DNA of 64,000 bases, taken from the NCBI GenBank assembly GCA_903896015.1, contig CAITWF010000030.1, positions 1 to 64,000 on the forward strand. Reading direction: 5' to 3'. Both the position numbers and the translations under genes were made by a program. Positions 53,399 to 63,302 of this stretch are shown one piece after another (the stretch's first letter is position 1; every line of letters begins with the position of its first letter). The notes beneath the pieces were generated by a model, which worked only from the letters and a program-made list of their open reading frames with translations, was not told the DNA's origin and made no database searches. This DNA comes from an uncultured Opitutia bacterium. Its GTDB lineage: Bacteria; Verrucomicrobiota; Verrucomicrobiia; Opitutales; Opitutaceae.

Positions 53399-54886
53399 TT
53401 AGGCGAGGACGTGCGCTCGGGTGGACGCGGAGCGGCGCAGCGGCGGAGTTTTTAGGCCAGCGGTTGGCTGGCGTTCGGTGCTGAGGGTCGCGGAGGCGGG
53501 CAGGCCGAGCAACGCGTGCAATTCTTCGACGAGGGTGTTGAGCGTGCCGACTTCCGTCTTCATATCGGAGGTGGCGGCGGCGGTTTCCTGGGCGCCGGCG
53601 GCGTTTGACTGGGTGACCTTGTCGACCTCGGTGACAGCGGCGAGCACCTGGGTGATGCCCTGGTTTTGCTCGCGCGTGGCGCCGGCGATCTGGCCGACGA
53701 GTTCGTCGACCTCGCGGATTTGGCGGACGATTTCGTCGAGGCGGATGGCGACCGTGCCGCTGAGTGTGGCGCCGCGCTGACTTTTATCAATCGAGTCGGC
53801 AATTTTCGCGGAGGTTTCCTGGGCCGCTGTGGCGGCGCGCTGCGCAAGGGCGCGGACCTCCTCAGCAACGACGGCGAAGCCGAGGCCGGCTTCGCCCGCG
53901 CGGGCGGCCTCGACGGCGGCGTTGAGCGCGAGGATGTTGGTTTGAAACGCGATCTCGTCGATCGTCTTGATGATTTTTCCGATGTTGGCGCTGGCGGTCT
54001 TGATCGCGTCCATGGCGTCGGTCATCGCGCGCATATCGGCGGCGCCGGCGTCGGCGGTGGCGCGGGTCTGTGCGGCGAGCGCCGTGGCGCGGGCGGTGTG
54101 CTCGGCGTTGCGGCTGGTCATGCTGGACATCTCGTTGAGCGAGGCGCTGGTCTCTTCGAGGGAAGCGGCTTGGTTGCTCGCTCCGTCGGAAACATGATGG
54201 CTGGTTTGCGCGATTGTGTCCGCCTGGGTGGCGACGGTGGCGGCGGCGCGATCAAGGCGCGTGGCGATACGGGTGAGCGGACGGGTGATCGCGCGCTGGC
54301 TGCTCCAGCCGGCGAAGCCGAGGGCGACGAGCAGCAGGCCAAACGCCGCGCTGGCGATCGTCAGCATGCGGTTGGTGGTGGCGTCCTGCGCAGTGATCGC
54401 GCCGGTGACTTCGCGGTCGACGGCGTCGGTGTGCTGACGGAGTGCGGCGACGGTTTGAGCGAACTGCGGGTTGTATTTCCCGACGTAGAGTTCGAGGGCG
54501 CCGGCGTTGTTGCCCTTCATCAGTTCGTTGAGCACAAGGCGGCCGGAGTCGCCGAGGGTTGTAAAAGAGGTCTTTAGTGCGGCGTCGGCGGCGACGAGCG
54601 CATCGGCGGCGGCGCGGCTTTCCTCGTAGCGCTTGATTCCGGTTTCAAGTTCGTCAGGGTCGGTCAGGCGCAGGAGGCCCTGCAGCGCCACCTGAGTGGA
54701 GGACAGTTGGGCGAGTGCGGTGTGCGAACTGCGATAGGCTGCGGCGACGCGCGCGGTGAGCGCGGTGTCGTGCGCGTGAGTGGTGCGCACGAGCCACACG
54801 GCGCCAGCGACGGCTGCCGCCATGCCTCCCAGTGCGAGCGTGGTGAAGAGAACGAGACGCGTCCGAATGGTGGAGAGCGCGCGCAC
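53399..54886 (-). CDS. methyl-accepting chemotaxis protein
   Basis: A 495-residue chemoreceptor: helix 1 at about 10-32, a four-helix-bundle type periplasmic domain (about 140 residues), helix 2 ([20 protein letters not shown]), HAMP, and the signalling hairpin with tip [19 protein letters not shown] and [17 protein letters not shown]. No C-terminal CheR/CheB pentapeptide is apparent (ends RAHVLA). The start is a GTG. It lies 6 bp downstream of a small periplasmic sensor gene and so probably belongs to one operon with it and the next receptor. Confidence 0.92.
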   Translation of the reverse strand: MRALSTIRTRLVLFTTLALGGMAAAVAGAVWLVRTTHAHDTALTARVAAAYRSSHTALAQLSSTQVALQGLLRLTDPDELETGIKRYEESRAAADALVAADAALKTSFTTLGDSGRLVLNELMKGNNAGALELYVGKYNPQFAQTVAALRQHTDAVDREVTGAITAQDATTNRMLTIASAAFGLLLVALGFAGWSSQRAITRPLTRIATRLDRAAATVATQADTIAQTSHHVSDGASNQAASLEETSASLNEMSSMTSRNAEHTARATALAAQTRATADAGAADMRAMTDAMDAIKTASANIGKIIKTIDEIAFQTNILALNAAVEAARAGEAGLGFAVVAEEVRALAQRAATAAQETSAKIADSIDKSQRGATLSGTVAIRLDEIVRQIREVDELVGQIAGATREQNQGITQVLAAVTEVDKVTQSNAAGAQETAAATSDMKTEVGTLNTLVEELHALLGLPASATLSTERQPTAGLKTPPLRRSASTRAHVLA

Positions 54887-54892
54887 AGCAGG

Positions 54893-55441
54893 TTATTGGG
54901 CGAGCTTGCTCAAGCTGAGGCCGACCACGAGCGAACCGATGGGCTTGCCGGCGTCGAGAACAGGCACGGCGATCTGGACCTGTTGGAGGCCGGTGGCCTG
55001 ATTCACTTCGATCGGGCCCTGCCAGGTCTTACCGGTCATCGGCACTTCGTGCTTGGGCATGCCCTTGTGGCACCAGTTGGTCGTCTTGGCGGTGAAGGCG
55101 ACCTTGCAGCCGGCTGCATCGGACAAAAAGGGCAAGGTGACGACGTCGTCCTTTTTGGCTTTCAGGAAGACGCCGGCGGGATTTTTCGAGAAACTCCGCA
55201 CGAGCGGATCAAGGACGGTGAGGGCGGTCCATTTTTCCTGGGTGAGCCCCACCTGATCGGACGGCAGCGCGGTATTGTGGGCGCGGACGGCCTCGACGAT
55301 GATCGGATCGGCGGCCCACGCGGTGATCTCCTGAAACTTGGTATCGATCTTCGCCTGAATGGCGGGCGTGATCGTTTGAGCGGAGGCGTCGAGGGCGGCG
55401 AGCGCGAGCGCTCCGAGTAGGAAGGTGAAGCAGGATTTCAT
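54893..55441 (-). CDS. stand-alone periplasmic sensor (Cache/PDC-like) protein
   Basis: A 182-residue exported protein (signal peptide to ASAQ). The order is a helix (KIDTKFQEITAWAADPIIVE), then KWTALTVLDPLVRSFSKNPA, GVFLKAKKDDVVTLPFLSD and the closing IAVPVLDAGKPIGSLVVGLS, which is the PAS-like strand set of Cache/PDC sensor domains, here without any membrane anchor or signalling domain. Two Cys (CKV, WCH) could form a disulphide. Placed between two chemoreceptors, it may bind ligand and dock on them. Confidence 0.65.
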   Translation of the reverse strand: MKSCFTFLLGALALAALDASAQTITPAIQAKIDTKFQEITAWAADPIIVEAVRAHNTALPSDQVGLTQEKWTALTVLDPLVRSFSKNPAGVFLKAKKDDVVTLPFLSDAAGCKVAFTAKTTNWCHKGMPKHEVPMTGKTWQGPIEVNQATGLQQVQIAVPVLDAGKPIGSLVVGLSLSKLAQ

Positions 55442-55466
55442 GACAGCGAGATTTCGGCGGATGGAG

Positions 55467-57311
55467 TTAATTGGAGACTTCGACCGCAAAGGGTGCTGCT
55501 TTAGCAATGAGTAGCCGGGACGGGCCGGTGGCATTAGGCGCGGTTGTCACCGCTGCTCTTGCAGTTTTTTTAGTGGTCGCAGTCGTAGTTGCGCGCGGGC
55601 TTTGATCGGCCCGGCCGCCGACCATCGCGATGAGATCGGCCGCCGCGCGTTGCAGGGTCGCGGCCTGCGCGTTGAGCTCTTCGGCGGCGCTCGCGCTTTC
55701 TTCCGCGGCCGCTGTGTTGGTTTGGGTGATCTGATCGATTTGGGAGACAGCGGAGTTGACTTGGCCGATGCCCTGCGACTGCTCGCCGGACGCGGTGGCG
55801 ATTTCGGCGACGAGCGCATCTACCTCGCGTGCCTTTGCGACGATTTCCCCGAGGGAAGCGGCCACGCGCTGCGTGATCGCGACTCCGTTTTCGCTTTTGG
55901 CGACGGAGCCTTCGATCTTCGCGGCCGTTTCCCGGGCGGACTGCGCGGCGCGCTGGGCGAGGTTGCGGACTTCCTCGGCGACGACGGCGAAGCCCATGCC
56001 CGCCTCGCCGGCGCGCGCGGCCTCGACGGCAGCGTTGAGCGCGAGGATGTTGGTCTGAAACGCGATCTCGTCGATCGTCTTGATGATTTTCGAAATGTCG
56101 TCGGACGAAGCCTTGATGTCATCCATCGCGCGCTTCATTTGATCCATCTCGGTCGCGCCGGTGTCGGCGGCGGAGCGGGTTTGCGCTGCGAGCTCCTTGG
56201 CGCGGCTGGCACTGTCGGCGTTGCGCTTGGTCATCGAGGACATTTCCTCGAGCGAGGCACTGGTTTCCTCGACGGAGGCAGCCTGCTCGCTGGAGCCGTG
56301 CGCGAGCGACTGGCTCGCGGCGGTGAGCTGCTCGCTGGCCGCGAGCACTTCGGCCGAACCGCGATTGACCTGATCGGCGGCGAGATGGAGGCCGCGGTTG
56401 AGCGTGCGGAGACTCAGGGCGATCCACGCGGCCATGAGCGCACCGATCGCGCCGGAGACGATCCCGGCGCCGAGGACGGATTGGCGGCCGGAGGCAAGTT
56501 CAACAAGCGTCGCGGCTTGCGCGGTGTCGATGTCCTGCGCGCACGCGGCGGCGAGTTCGCCGACGAGAAGTTCCACGGTGTCGCCCTCGCGATCGAGTTG
56601 CTCGTCGGCGCGCTTCAGCTCGAGCGTCGTGTCGACGAGCGTCTTCATGGCGGTGCCGTAGGTGGTCCAGAGAGCGGTGAGTTCGGTTTGGGCGGTCGGG
56701 GGCAGGTTGGCTGTGCGCATCTGCTCGCCGAATTCACGGATGCGGGTGTTGACCTGATCGAGGTAGGCGGGATCGCCACGCAGCATGAAATCTTTTTCGT
56801 GCCGGCGGGCCATGAGCATGGTGACGTCGAGCGCGGGCTGTTTAAGCTCCTTGACCTTGGCTTCGACGGCGTGGACGGCGGTGCGGAGTTCTCCCTCAAG
56901 GCCGGTCTCGGGAGTGAGGCCGCGGCGCACGGCGAGCTCGCGCACGTGATCGAACGTCGTGAAATAGCGATCAGTGGCGGCGAGAATGTCCCTTGCTTTC
57001 GCGCTGCGCGCGGCGTCGGCGGACGAGGCCTGGAGACTGGTGATGGCGGCTTTGACGTGATCGATCTCGGTTTTGACGAGCGGAACTTCGGCGGCGTTTT
57101 TGCGCGCGGTGAAGCGTTGCTCGTGGATGCGGGCCATCGAGATCGCTTCGTCGGCATCCTCGGCGGCGCGGAATTGCGCTAGGTATTCGCGCACGAGGCG
57201 CGTGCTGGCGCGCTCGGCGCCGCGGGATTTGTAGTAGCCCAGCGTCGCGCCGACCCCGACGAGGGCGAGCACGGAGCCGAAGCCGAGCCAGATTTTTTGC
57301 GTGACGTTCAT
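55467..57311 (-). CDS. methyl-accepting chemotaxis protein with helical bimodular-type sensor domain
   Basis: A 614-residue chemoreceptor. Helix 1 is [20 protein letters not shown]. The periplasmic region of about 230 residues is wholly helical with [20 protein letters not shown] and [20 protein letters not shown], as in HBM domains that bind organic acids. A second membrane helix near 285 is followed by the long coiled coil with tip [19 protein letters not shown]. The C-terminus has a Thr/Ala-rich linker. Close spacing (25 bp) to the Cache-like gene suggests co-expression. Confidence 0.92.
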   Translation of the reverse strand: MNVTQKIWLGFGSVLALVGVGATLGYYKSRGAERASTRLVREYLAQFRAAEDADEAISMARIHEQRFTARKNAAEVPLVKTEIDHVKAAITSLQASSADAARSAKARDILAATDRYFTTFDHVRELAVRRGLTPETGLEGELRTAVHAVEAKVKELKQPALDVTMLMARRHEKDFMLRGDPAYLDQVNTRIREFGEQMRTANLPPTAQTELTALWTTYGTAMKTLVDTTLELKRADEQLDREGDTVELLVGELAAACAQDIDTAQAATLVELASGRQSVLGAGIVSGAIGALMAAWIALSLRTLNRGLHLAADQVNRGSAEVLAASEQLTAASQSLAHGSSEQAASVEETSASLEEMSSMTKRNADSASRAKELAAQTRSAADTGATEMDQMKRAMDDIKASSDDISKIIKTIDEIAFQTNILALNAAVEAARAGEAGMGFAVVAEEVRNLAQRAAQSARETAAKIEGSVAKSENGVAITQRVAASLGEIVAKAREVDALVAEIATASGEQSQGIGQVNSAVSQIDQITQTNTAAAEESASAAEELNAQAATLQRAAADLIAMVGGRADQSPRATTTATTKKTARAAVTTAPNATGPSRLLIAKAAPFAVEVSN

Positions 57312-57349
57312 GAGTGCGGTGGGAAAAACGGATGGGAGGCGCGTCGCGC

Positions 57350-58552
57350 TCAGAACATCACCTGCAGCCGGCCGATGACGCGATCGCCGTGCGGGGCGGG
57401 CACGGGTTGGCTGCCGGATAGGTAGTCGAGGGAGAGCTTCAGATCATCGCCGCGGATGAGGTAGTTCACGCCGTAGGTCCAGAGGTTGGTCGTGGTGCCG
57501 GGCAGAAGCGTGTTGCTGTCGAAGGTTTCGTAGCGGGCGATACCCTGCCAGTGGGCGGAGAAGTTGAGTGCGCCGAGCAGCGCCCAGCCGGCGGCGGCCG
57601 TCGGCCGGCCGACGATGGGATGCGAGTCGTTCCGGAGCCATTCCGCGTCGATTTCGGCAGGACCGAAGACGATTTGCGTGTCCACGCCCCAGCCTTCGCG
57701 ACGGCCGTTGAATGTGCCCTTGTCGATCGTGGTGAAGTAATTCGTGCTAGTTGAAATTTTGAATTTCTGGCCCGCGGCCTTGCTGTCGAGTGCGACGACA
57801 CCGGCGCGGCCGACCCACATGAATTTTTGGTTGTCGTTACTGCTGATGTTGACGCCGGTGCCGTCGAACGCGCCGACGGAGTAGCTGACGCGCTTGTCGG
57901 CGACATCGCCGAAGAGCATGGCGCCGATTTGGCGGCCTTGCGTGAGTTTGTCGTTCGGAAGCGAACGCTCGATGGTAAAGATCTTTGTGTCGGGGAGGAG
58001 TTGCTCGTAGCCGAAGGGCGTTTTGAACTGGCCGAGCTTCACGCTGGCGGCGGGATATTTTGCCCACGCGAGAAACGCATCGGTGAGCTGGCCGGAAAGG
58101 CCGGTCTTGGCGGCGAGCGAGTTGTTGCCGAAGTCGGACTCAAACTTGAAGGAGAAATTTTCCGCGAAGGCGCCGGTGGCGGAAAGCCGGGCGCGGCGGA
58201 GGAGAAAGCGATCGTTGATCCCGGCCCAGCGCGCGTCGGGAGCAGTACCGCTTTCGTAGTTGGCCTGGACGAAGCCGCCGAGAGCGAGCTTGGTTTCGAC
58301 GCCGGCCGTCTTGACGACGTTGAGCGGTGTCTTGCCGTCGTAGCCGAGCTGATGCTCGAGATCGGACAGCTCCTTAAGCGCGGGAGAGAGTTCGTCGGCG
58401 CTGACCGTTTGGCTGAGTTGGCGTTCGATGCGGGCCAGCGAAGCCTCGAGACGGGCGAGACGATCTTCGACGGAAACCGCCGGTTGGGCGGAGAGGGACG
58501 ACGGTAGAACGAGAAGGAAGGCGAGAGCTGGGACGGTGATGCGTGAGTTCAT
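57350..58552 (-). CDS. OprO/OprP-type porin
   Basis: A 400-residue outer-membrane beta-barrel. After the signal peptide (to SLSAQ) comes a coiled-coil segment ([20 protein letters not shown]) typical of trimeric OprP-like porins, then the barrel with [27 protein letters not shown] and [14 protein letters not shown], ending in the outer-membrane signature RLQVMF. It may pass phosphate or other anions. The gene is preceded by a hairpin-rich leader of about 200 bp ending in a terminator-like stem. Confidence 0.88.
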   Translation of the reverse strand: MNSRITVPALAFLLVLPSSLSAQPAVSVEDRLARLEASLARIERQLSQTVSADELSPALKELSDLEHQLGYDGKTPLNVVKTAGVETKLALGGFVQANYESGTAPDARWAGINDRFLLRRARLSATGAFAENFSFKFESDFGNNSLAAKTGLSGQLTDAFLAWAKYPAASVKLGQFKTPFGYEQLLPDTKIFTIERSLPNDKLTQGRQIGAMLFGDVADKRVSYSVGAFDGTGVNISSNDNQKFMWVGRAGVVALDSKAAGQKFKISTSTNYFTTIDKGTFNGRREGWGVDTQIVFGPAEIDAEWLRNDSHPIVGRPTAAAGWALLGALNFSAHWQGIARYETFDSNTLLPGTTTNLWTYGVNYLIRGDDLKLSLDYLSGSQPVPAPHGDRVIGRLQVMF

Positions 58553-58594
58553 GTGGTTGGCAGGTTTGCAGTGCGCCGCGCGGGAAATAAGAAA

Positions 58595-58636
58595 GGCACG
58601 CCATGGTCCCGGGAGTAACGGGAGATTCGGCGTGCC
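58595..58636 (-). terminator. hairpin with T-rich tail before the porin gene
   Basis: GGCACGCC and GGCGTGCC pair across a 26-nt loop that can itself pair (TCCCG/CGGGA). On the minus strand the stem is followed by TTTCTTATTT, so it can end transcription about 45 nt before the porin ATG. It may terminate the HDOD transcript or be the switchable terminator of a leader RNA. Confidence 0.6.
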
Positions 58637-58659
58637 GTTTCTGACCGGTCAGATACCGG

Positions 58660-58747
58660 CCCGCTTGGGCTACTCGAAGGCGACCTTCGAGCCTGCTGAG
58701 ATGATCGGACGAGCTGACGGAAGCTTGAGCCGTTTCCGTCGAGCGGG
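58660..58747 (-). ncRNA. candidate structured leader (multi-branch) upstream of porin
   Basis: CCCGCT (58660-58665) pairs with AGCGGG (58742-58747) and encloses two perfect hairpins: CTCGAAGG/CCTTCGAG (58673-58691, 3-nt loop) and GACGGAA/TTCCGTC (58716-58740). A palindrome CTGACCGGTCAG (58641-58652) separates this multi-branched fold from the terminator-like stem. The arrangement aptamer-terminator-ATG on the minus strand looks like a riboswitch leader, but it matches none of the c-di-GMP, SAM, TPP, ZTP or glycine consensus patterns I know. Confidence 0.35.
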
Positions 58748-58756
58748 TGCTGAAGG

Positions 58757-59680
58757 CTAGAGCAAGCCCTGCAACATCGCGGGCAGGCGCTGGAGCGAGT
58801 TGGCGATCGCGGCGCGCGCGAGGGCGGACTCGGGGCCGTCGGCACCGTAGAGAATTTTCCAGCCGTCGAGCGCGAGCCACGCATCTTGCTCGATCGGGGC
58901 GACACGCTCGAAGCCGCCGGTCACGCCCGAGTGGCGCACGAGCAGATCGGCGACCTGCACGGCGGCGGCGAAGAGCCGGTGCCGCGGCGCGTGATCGGGA
59001 TAATTGTGATAGTGGACGGCGGTGATGATTTCCTCGGAGAGTTGGTGGCGCTCGAGATAGCGCGCGCCAATCTGGCCGTGATCCCAGCCGATGAGTTCGC
59101 GTTCGAATGAACAAAATTCCGCGGGCGACTTCGCCGGCCGCGTGACGAGCACGCGCAGCTCATCGGGAAACGCATACGCCATGACGACCTTGCCGACGTT
59201 GTGGAGCAGGCCGACGAGGTAGTCGGTGTCGTCGTCAATCTGGAGCGGGGTGGCGGCGAGAATCTCGCGCGTGAGGATCGCGGTGCTGATGCTGTGGCTC
59301 CAAAGTTCCTTCCACGGCAGGGTGGTGGAGGTGCTTTGTTGCAGACGGTCGAGTTCCTCGAGGACGGGCGTGGCCATCGAGAGTTCGCGTATCTGGCGCA
59401 GGCCGAGGAAGAAGACGGCTTCCTCGATGTTGTTCACGCGCGTGGAGAGGCCGAAGTAGACCGAGTTGACCATCCGCAGTAGTCGGGCGGAGAGCGACGG
59501 ATCGCGGCGGATGACCTCGGCGATCTGCGAGTTGAGGCTCCCGTCGGAGCGGACGAGCTCGCCGAGCGCGCGGTTGATGCTCTGGAGCGAGGCCAGGCGC
59601 GGGCAGGCGTCGATGCGCCGGATGATGTCGGCTTCGGAGTAGGGAGTGGCGTTGGCCGTGACGGAGGATTCGGTAAACAT
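58757..59680 (-). CDS. HDOD-domain signalling protein
   Basis: A 307-residue HDOD protein: ACPRLASLQSINRALGELVR, VIRRDPSLSARLLRMVNSVY, then NNIEEAVFFLGLRQIRELSM, and YLVGLLHNVGKVVMAYAFPD with HNVGK, a relict of the HD motif. A His-rich segment (YLERHQLSEEIITAVHYHNY) follows. The ATG at 59680 begins the family homology; ATG 59695 is possible. It is divergent from the frameshifted HDOD gene. Confidence 0.85.
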   Translation of the reverse strand: MFTESSVTANATPYSEADIIRRIDACPRLASLQSINRALGELVRSDGSLNSQIAEVIRRDPSLSARLLRMVNSVYFGLSTRVNNIEEAVFFLGLRQIRELSMATPVLEELDRLQQSTSTTLPWKELWSHSISTAILTREILAATPLQIDDDTDYLVGLLHNVGKVVMAYAFPDELRVLVTRPAKSPAEFCSFERELIGWDHGQIGARYLERHQLSEEIITAVHYHNYPDHAPRHRLFAAAVQVADLLVRHSGVTGGFERVAPIEQDAWLALDGWKILYGADGPESALARAAIANSLQRLPAMLQGLL

Positions 59681-59824
59681 GCGCGGCTTTCTCATCGGCG
59701 CGCGCGCGCCAAACTTCAGCGGCTTCACGCAGGCAGATGGCGACAACGGAGAAGTTTTTTCACGCACGGCGGGCTTAGCGCTCAAACATTCCGCGCCGGC
59801 GCCGATATGTGACTAAATTTTTAT

Positions 59825-60680
59825 ATGTCCGCTGCCACTGCCCTGACTTGCGCCCGTGCCGTGCAAGTCGCCGAAAACCTGCCGTCGTCGCCCCGCGTGC
59901 TCGCGGATCTCCAGGAGCGCCTGCGCGATCCCAACACCAGTTTTGACGACGTGACGGAACTCCTTCAGCGCGACGCCGGCGCTAACGGCGCGCATCATCC
60001 GCATCGCGAACGGCGTGGTCTACAATAAGGGCGAACCCGTCGCGACGCTCGACGAGGCGCTCGGCCGAGTCGGCTTCGAGGAGGTTTTCCGGCTGACGAG
60101 TCTTGCCTCGATCGCGGGTCTCGTGAATTTCCAGCTTCGTTTCTACGGGGTGTCGGCGCAGCGGCTCCGGGAAAATTCCGTGTTCACGGCGGTGGTGATG
60201 GAGGAACTCGCGCCCTTCGTGGGCGCCGAGGGGCGGGTGAGCTACACCGCGGGGCTGCTTCGGTCCGCCGGAAAAATCGCGCTCGACGTCACCGCGCAAC
60301 GCGACCTGCGCTTCGTGCGGCCACCGGCGATGTCGCCGCTCGGCCTGCTCGCGTGGGAGCAGGAGTTGTTTGGGCCGGCCAATCCGGAGGTCGCGGCCGC
60401 GCTGCTCCGCGCGTGGCGACTGCCCTTCGAGGTCTACGTGCCGATCCGCGATCACTACCTGCACGCCCTCGCGATCGATCCGGTGCCAATGGCGAAGCAA
60501 CTCAACCTCGCGGCGGGCGTCGTCGAGGAGGCGGGCCTCGGCTTGCCCGGTGAAGCGATGTATTGGAGCGAACGGCGCGCGGGGCTGCTCGCGCAATTTC
60601 AGCTCTCCCCAGAGGTGTTCGCGCGGATCAGCACGCGCGCGACGGCGCGGTTCGATAAGATGCGCGCGGCCCTCACATGA
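59825..60680 (+). pseudogene. HDOD-domain protein with a one-base insertion
   Basis: The first frame gives AVQVAENLPSSPRVLADLQE and VTELLQRDAG, then degenerates and stops at 60028. The frame that starts at 59979 continues exactly as expected: ALTARIIRIANGVVYNKGEP, VATLDEALGRVGFEEVFRLT, to 60680. The neighbouring paralogue reads CDAALTARLMRIANSAAYNT at the same place, so the original was GAC GCC GCG CTA; an extra G sits at 59978. The rest of the reading frame is intact, so the lesion is recent or a sequencing error. If repaired the protein has about 284 residues. Confidence 0.75.
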
Positions 60681-60746
60681 GTTTTATTCGCGGGCGCGCG
60701 TTCTCCGCTCAATCTTTCCGCACTTCGCGCCGATAGCCTTCCCGTC

Positions 60747-61589
60747 ATGCTCGCCACCTCCTTCCCGCGCGAAAGCCTGCTGCACGTCGTCAAGACGTTG
60801 CCCGCCGCGCCCCTCATCCTCGCGCGCCTCGGCCGCATGCTCCTCGATCTCAACGCCGATCTTTCGGACGTGACCGCGCTCCTGCGCTGCGATGCGGCCC
60901 TCACCGCGCGCCTAATGCGCATCGCCAACAGCGCTGCCTACAACACCGGCGCGCCCTTCGCCTCGCTCGAACAGGCGCTCGCGCGCGTGGGCTTTAGTGA
61001 AGTTTACCGGCTTACCGGGTTTGCCGCGACCGCGCAGCTCACCGATGAACAGCTCCCGCTTTACGGCCTGGCTGGCGCGCGTGTGCGCGAAAATTCGCTG
61101 CTCACCGCGCTGGTGATGGAGTCGCTGGCCCCCGCAATTGGCGTCGATCAGCGCGCCGCCTACACCGCCGGCCTGCTGCGCTCCACCGGCAAGATCGCGC
61201 TCAACCGCCTCACGCGCGATCCGGCCTACACCGGCCGCTATCCGGAAAACGAGAGCGTGCCGCTGGCGCACTGGGAAACCGATTTCACCGGCCTCAACAA
61301 CTGCGAGGCCGCTGCCTTTATTCTGAACGAGTGGCGCTTCCCGCCCGCCACGATCAACGCGATTCAGCAGCACTACGCGCCGCACGGCGCTTCGCCGGCG
61401 CTGGCCCACGTGCTCAATCTCGCGGCCGGCGCCGCCGCCGGCGCGGGCTATGCACTTCCCGGCGAAAGTTCCTACTGGGCGGTCACGCCTGAGAAACTCG
61501 CCGCAGCGAAAGCGACCGAGGCCGATCTCGAAGCGGCCGTGCAGGCCGCGCTGATGGAATTCAGTCGACTGCGCGCAGCGGTGGCCTGA
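60747..61589 (+). CDS. HDOD-domain signalling protein
   Basis: A 280-residue HDOD protein closely related to the frameshifted gene just upstream, clearly a tandem duplicate: VKTLPAAPLILARLGRMLLD, VTALLRCDAALTARLMRIAN, ALARVGFSEVYRLTGFAATA, and YTAGLLRSTGKIALNRLTRD. No HD metal ligands remain, as usual for HDOD. The following 207 bases hold no recognised feature. Confidence 0.85.
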   Translation: MLATSFPRESLLHVVKTLPAAPLILARLGRMLLDLNADLSDVTALLRCDAALTARLMRIANSAAYNTGAPFASLEQALARVGFSEVYRLTGFAATAQLTDEQLPLYGLAGARVRENSLLTALVMESLAPAIGVDQRAAYTAGLLRSTGKIALNRLTRDPAYTGRYPENESVPLAHWETDFTGLNNCEAAAFILNEWRFPPATINAIQQHYAPHGASPALAHVLNLAAGAAAGAGYALPGESSYWAVTPEKLAAAKATEADLEAAVQAALMEFSRLRAAVA

Positions 61590-61796
61590 GCCGGCGCCGG
61601 AAACGCCCGGCGAGTTACCGCGCTTGGCATTCCGAATTTTTTCTCGACCGCTGGACCGGATTTTTGCGGGCGGGCCAAGGCTTCCCCGCGACTGGATTTT
61701 GGCTGAGTGGGACGCTTTGCCCACCACGCGCGCCCGCTCCACGGCGATACCGGCCATGCGTTCCCCTGCGGCGTGCGCGTAACAACTCCGTGTCGA

Positions 61797-63302
61797 TCAG
61801 CGCAGCTCGCGTGCGCGTTCGACCAGCATTTCGCATTCCGCGATCAGCTGCGTCCAGGCCTCGGCGTCAACGCGCTCGGGCCGCACCAGGTGCGGCATCA
61901 GCTTGAGGCTGAAATTGCCGAACAAGAGGCTGAATTCCTTTTCGCGAAACATCGTCGCAAGCCGGTCGGCCGCGCCGAGGTGGTTGCCGGCGGCGAGTTC
62001 CTGCCGCGCTTCGAGGAGAATGCCGGTTGCACGTTCGGCGATCACGTGGAGTGCGGTGCGTGCGTCTGCCCACGTCACTTCGTCAAACGCGTCCGGTGAA
62101 TCGAGCGCGTCAAGGCGCGGTTCTTTCGCGCCACCGCCCTCAAGTGGAGCAAACACCTCGGGATGCACGAGCGTCGTGTTGCTCAGGCGGGCACCGCGAT
62201 CAGTGACGTTGAACAGCGTGCCGGCGGGGAGCGCGGCGCAACGTGCGTCCAGTGCGCGCCACTCACGAAACAGGGGCGTCGCAATCTCGTCCTGATAGTT
62301 GCCCGGCACTTTGGGGAGCGGGCGGTTGGAGTTGAGCGGAGTCTTTAACTCGAGCGACGGATCGGCGTGGCGCTGGTGCCAGCGATTGGGGCGCTTGCTG
62401 TCGACCGCGTGGTCCATGCCGAAAAGATAAATCGGGCCGCAGCCGAGATGCAGTGCGAGGGCGAGCGCGGTGATGCCACAGTTCTCCTCGACACCGATCG
62501 CGGTTTTGCGGATGCCCATCCGGTGCAGCCCATCCTCGGACAACTGGCGGCCGGAAAGAAAATGCAGCTTTCGCTCCGCGACGGAGTATTGCCAGCTCGA
62601 CGGGCTGATCCCGGCGAGGATCACGCGACCAGCGGATGCATGGCCCGGTGCGAGGCATTTTTCGGGTAGCTTGCGTGCGTCGACGGTGACCGCAAAATCC
62701 GCCGTCACGCCGACGTGCGCCAGCGCCTTCAACGCCGAATCCGCCGCGAAGATCACGCCCTCCTTCGCAAAGATTTTCAGGCTCGGCAGTGAGGCATCAA
62801 GCGACGGGCCGGCGCCGCAGATATACGCCGGTAACCCTTGCAACGCGCCTGCCCACGTGTCCGGCACCCGGCGGCGGGCGTAGGCCGAAAAGTTTTCGAG
62901 CAAGTGGCTCTGCCACAGAAAACCGTCTTCCTGGCGCGTCGTGCGCGCACGCTGGTGCGATTCGAACTGTGCGAGCAGCGCGTCGATCACCGGCGCGAAC
63001 GGCTCGGCGTCGGGTTCGAGCACCTCGTCGGTCACGAAGAGTGACGGCAGGTGCAGCGCGTCGCGCCGAATCAAGTTGTCGATCGAGGCGTGCGTGCGGG
63101 TCGCGTCGAGGGTGTTGACCGGCTCAATGAGTGTTTCGCCCGGGCCGAGGTTGAAACGCGCGACCGACGAGGCTGAGTCGCGGGTGAACCACAGCACCGA
63201 GCGGTAGCCGCGCAGATCGAGATTTTCCAGGCCGTCGACGGCCCCGACGACCACGGCTGTCTGCGCGCGCGGCGAGATCTGCGTGGAGGCTAGGCTGCGC
63301 AT
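61797..63302 (-). CDS. DUF115 / motility accessory factor-like protein
   Basis: A 501-residue protein with the MptE-like DUF115 core: LPAYICGAGPSLDASLPSLK, GVIFAADSALKALAHVGVTA, DFAVTVDA, and GITALALALHLGCGPIYLFG MDHA-type sequence. In Campylobacter, Helicobacter, Aeromonas and others, Maf proteins with this core transfer nonulosonic acids (pseudaminic or legionaminic acid) to flagellin. The ATG at 63302 overlaps the end of the cytidylyltransferase gene by 13 bp, supporting a shared pathway. The open frame upstream is the shadow of that gene. Confidence 0.8.
   Translation of the reverse strand: MRSLASTQISPRAQTAVVVGAVDGLENLDLRGYRSVLWFTRDSASSVARFNLGPGETLIEPVNTLDATRTHASIDNLIRRDALHLPSLFVTDEVLEPDAEPFAPVIDALLAQFESHQRARTTRQEDGFLWQSHLLENFSAYARRRVPDTWAGALQGLPAYICGAGPSLDASLPSLKIFAKEGVIFAADSALKALAHVGVTADFAVTVDARKLPEKCLAPGHASAGRVILAGISPSSWQYSVAERKLHFLSGRQLSEDGLHRMGIRKTAIGVEENCGITALALALHLGCGPIYLFGMDHAVDSKRPNRWHQRHADPSLELKTPLNSNRPLPKVPGNYQDEIATPLFREWRALDARCAALPAGTLFNVTDRGARLSNTTLVHPEVFAPLEGGGAKEPRLDALDSPDAFDEVTWADARTALHVIAERATGILLEARQELAAGNHLGAADRLATMFREKEFSLLFGNFSLKLMPHLVRPERVDAEAWTQLIAECEMLVERARELR

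Noticed and set aside
58660-58747. Known riboswitch class for the porin leader
   Set aside because: The conserved cores of c-di-GMP-I, SAM, TPP, glycine and ZTP classes were looked for and not found; only a partial ZTP-like CCGCTTGGGC string occurs on the opposite strand.
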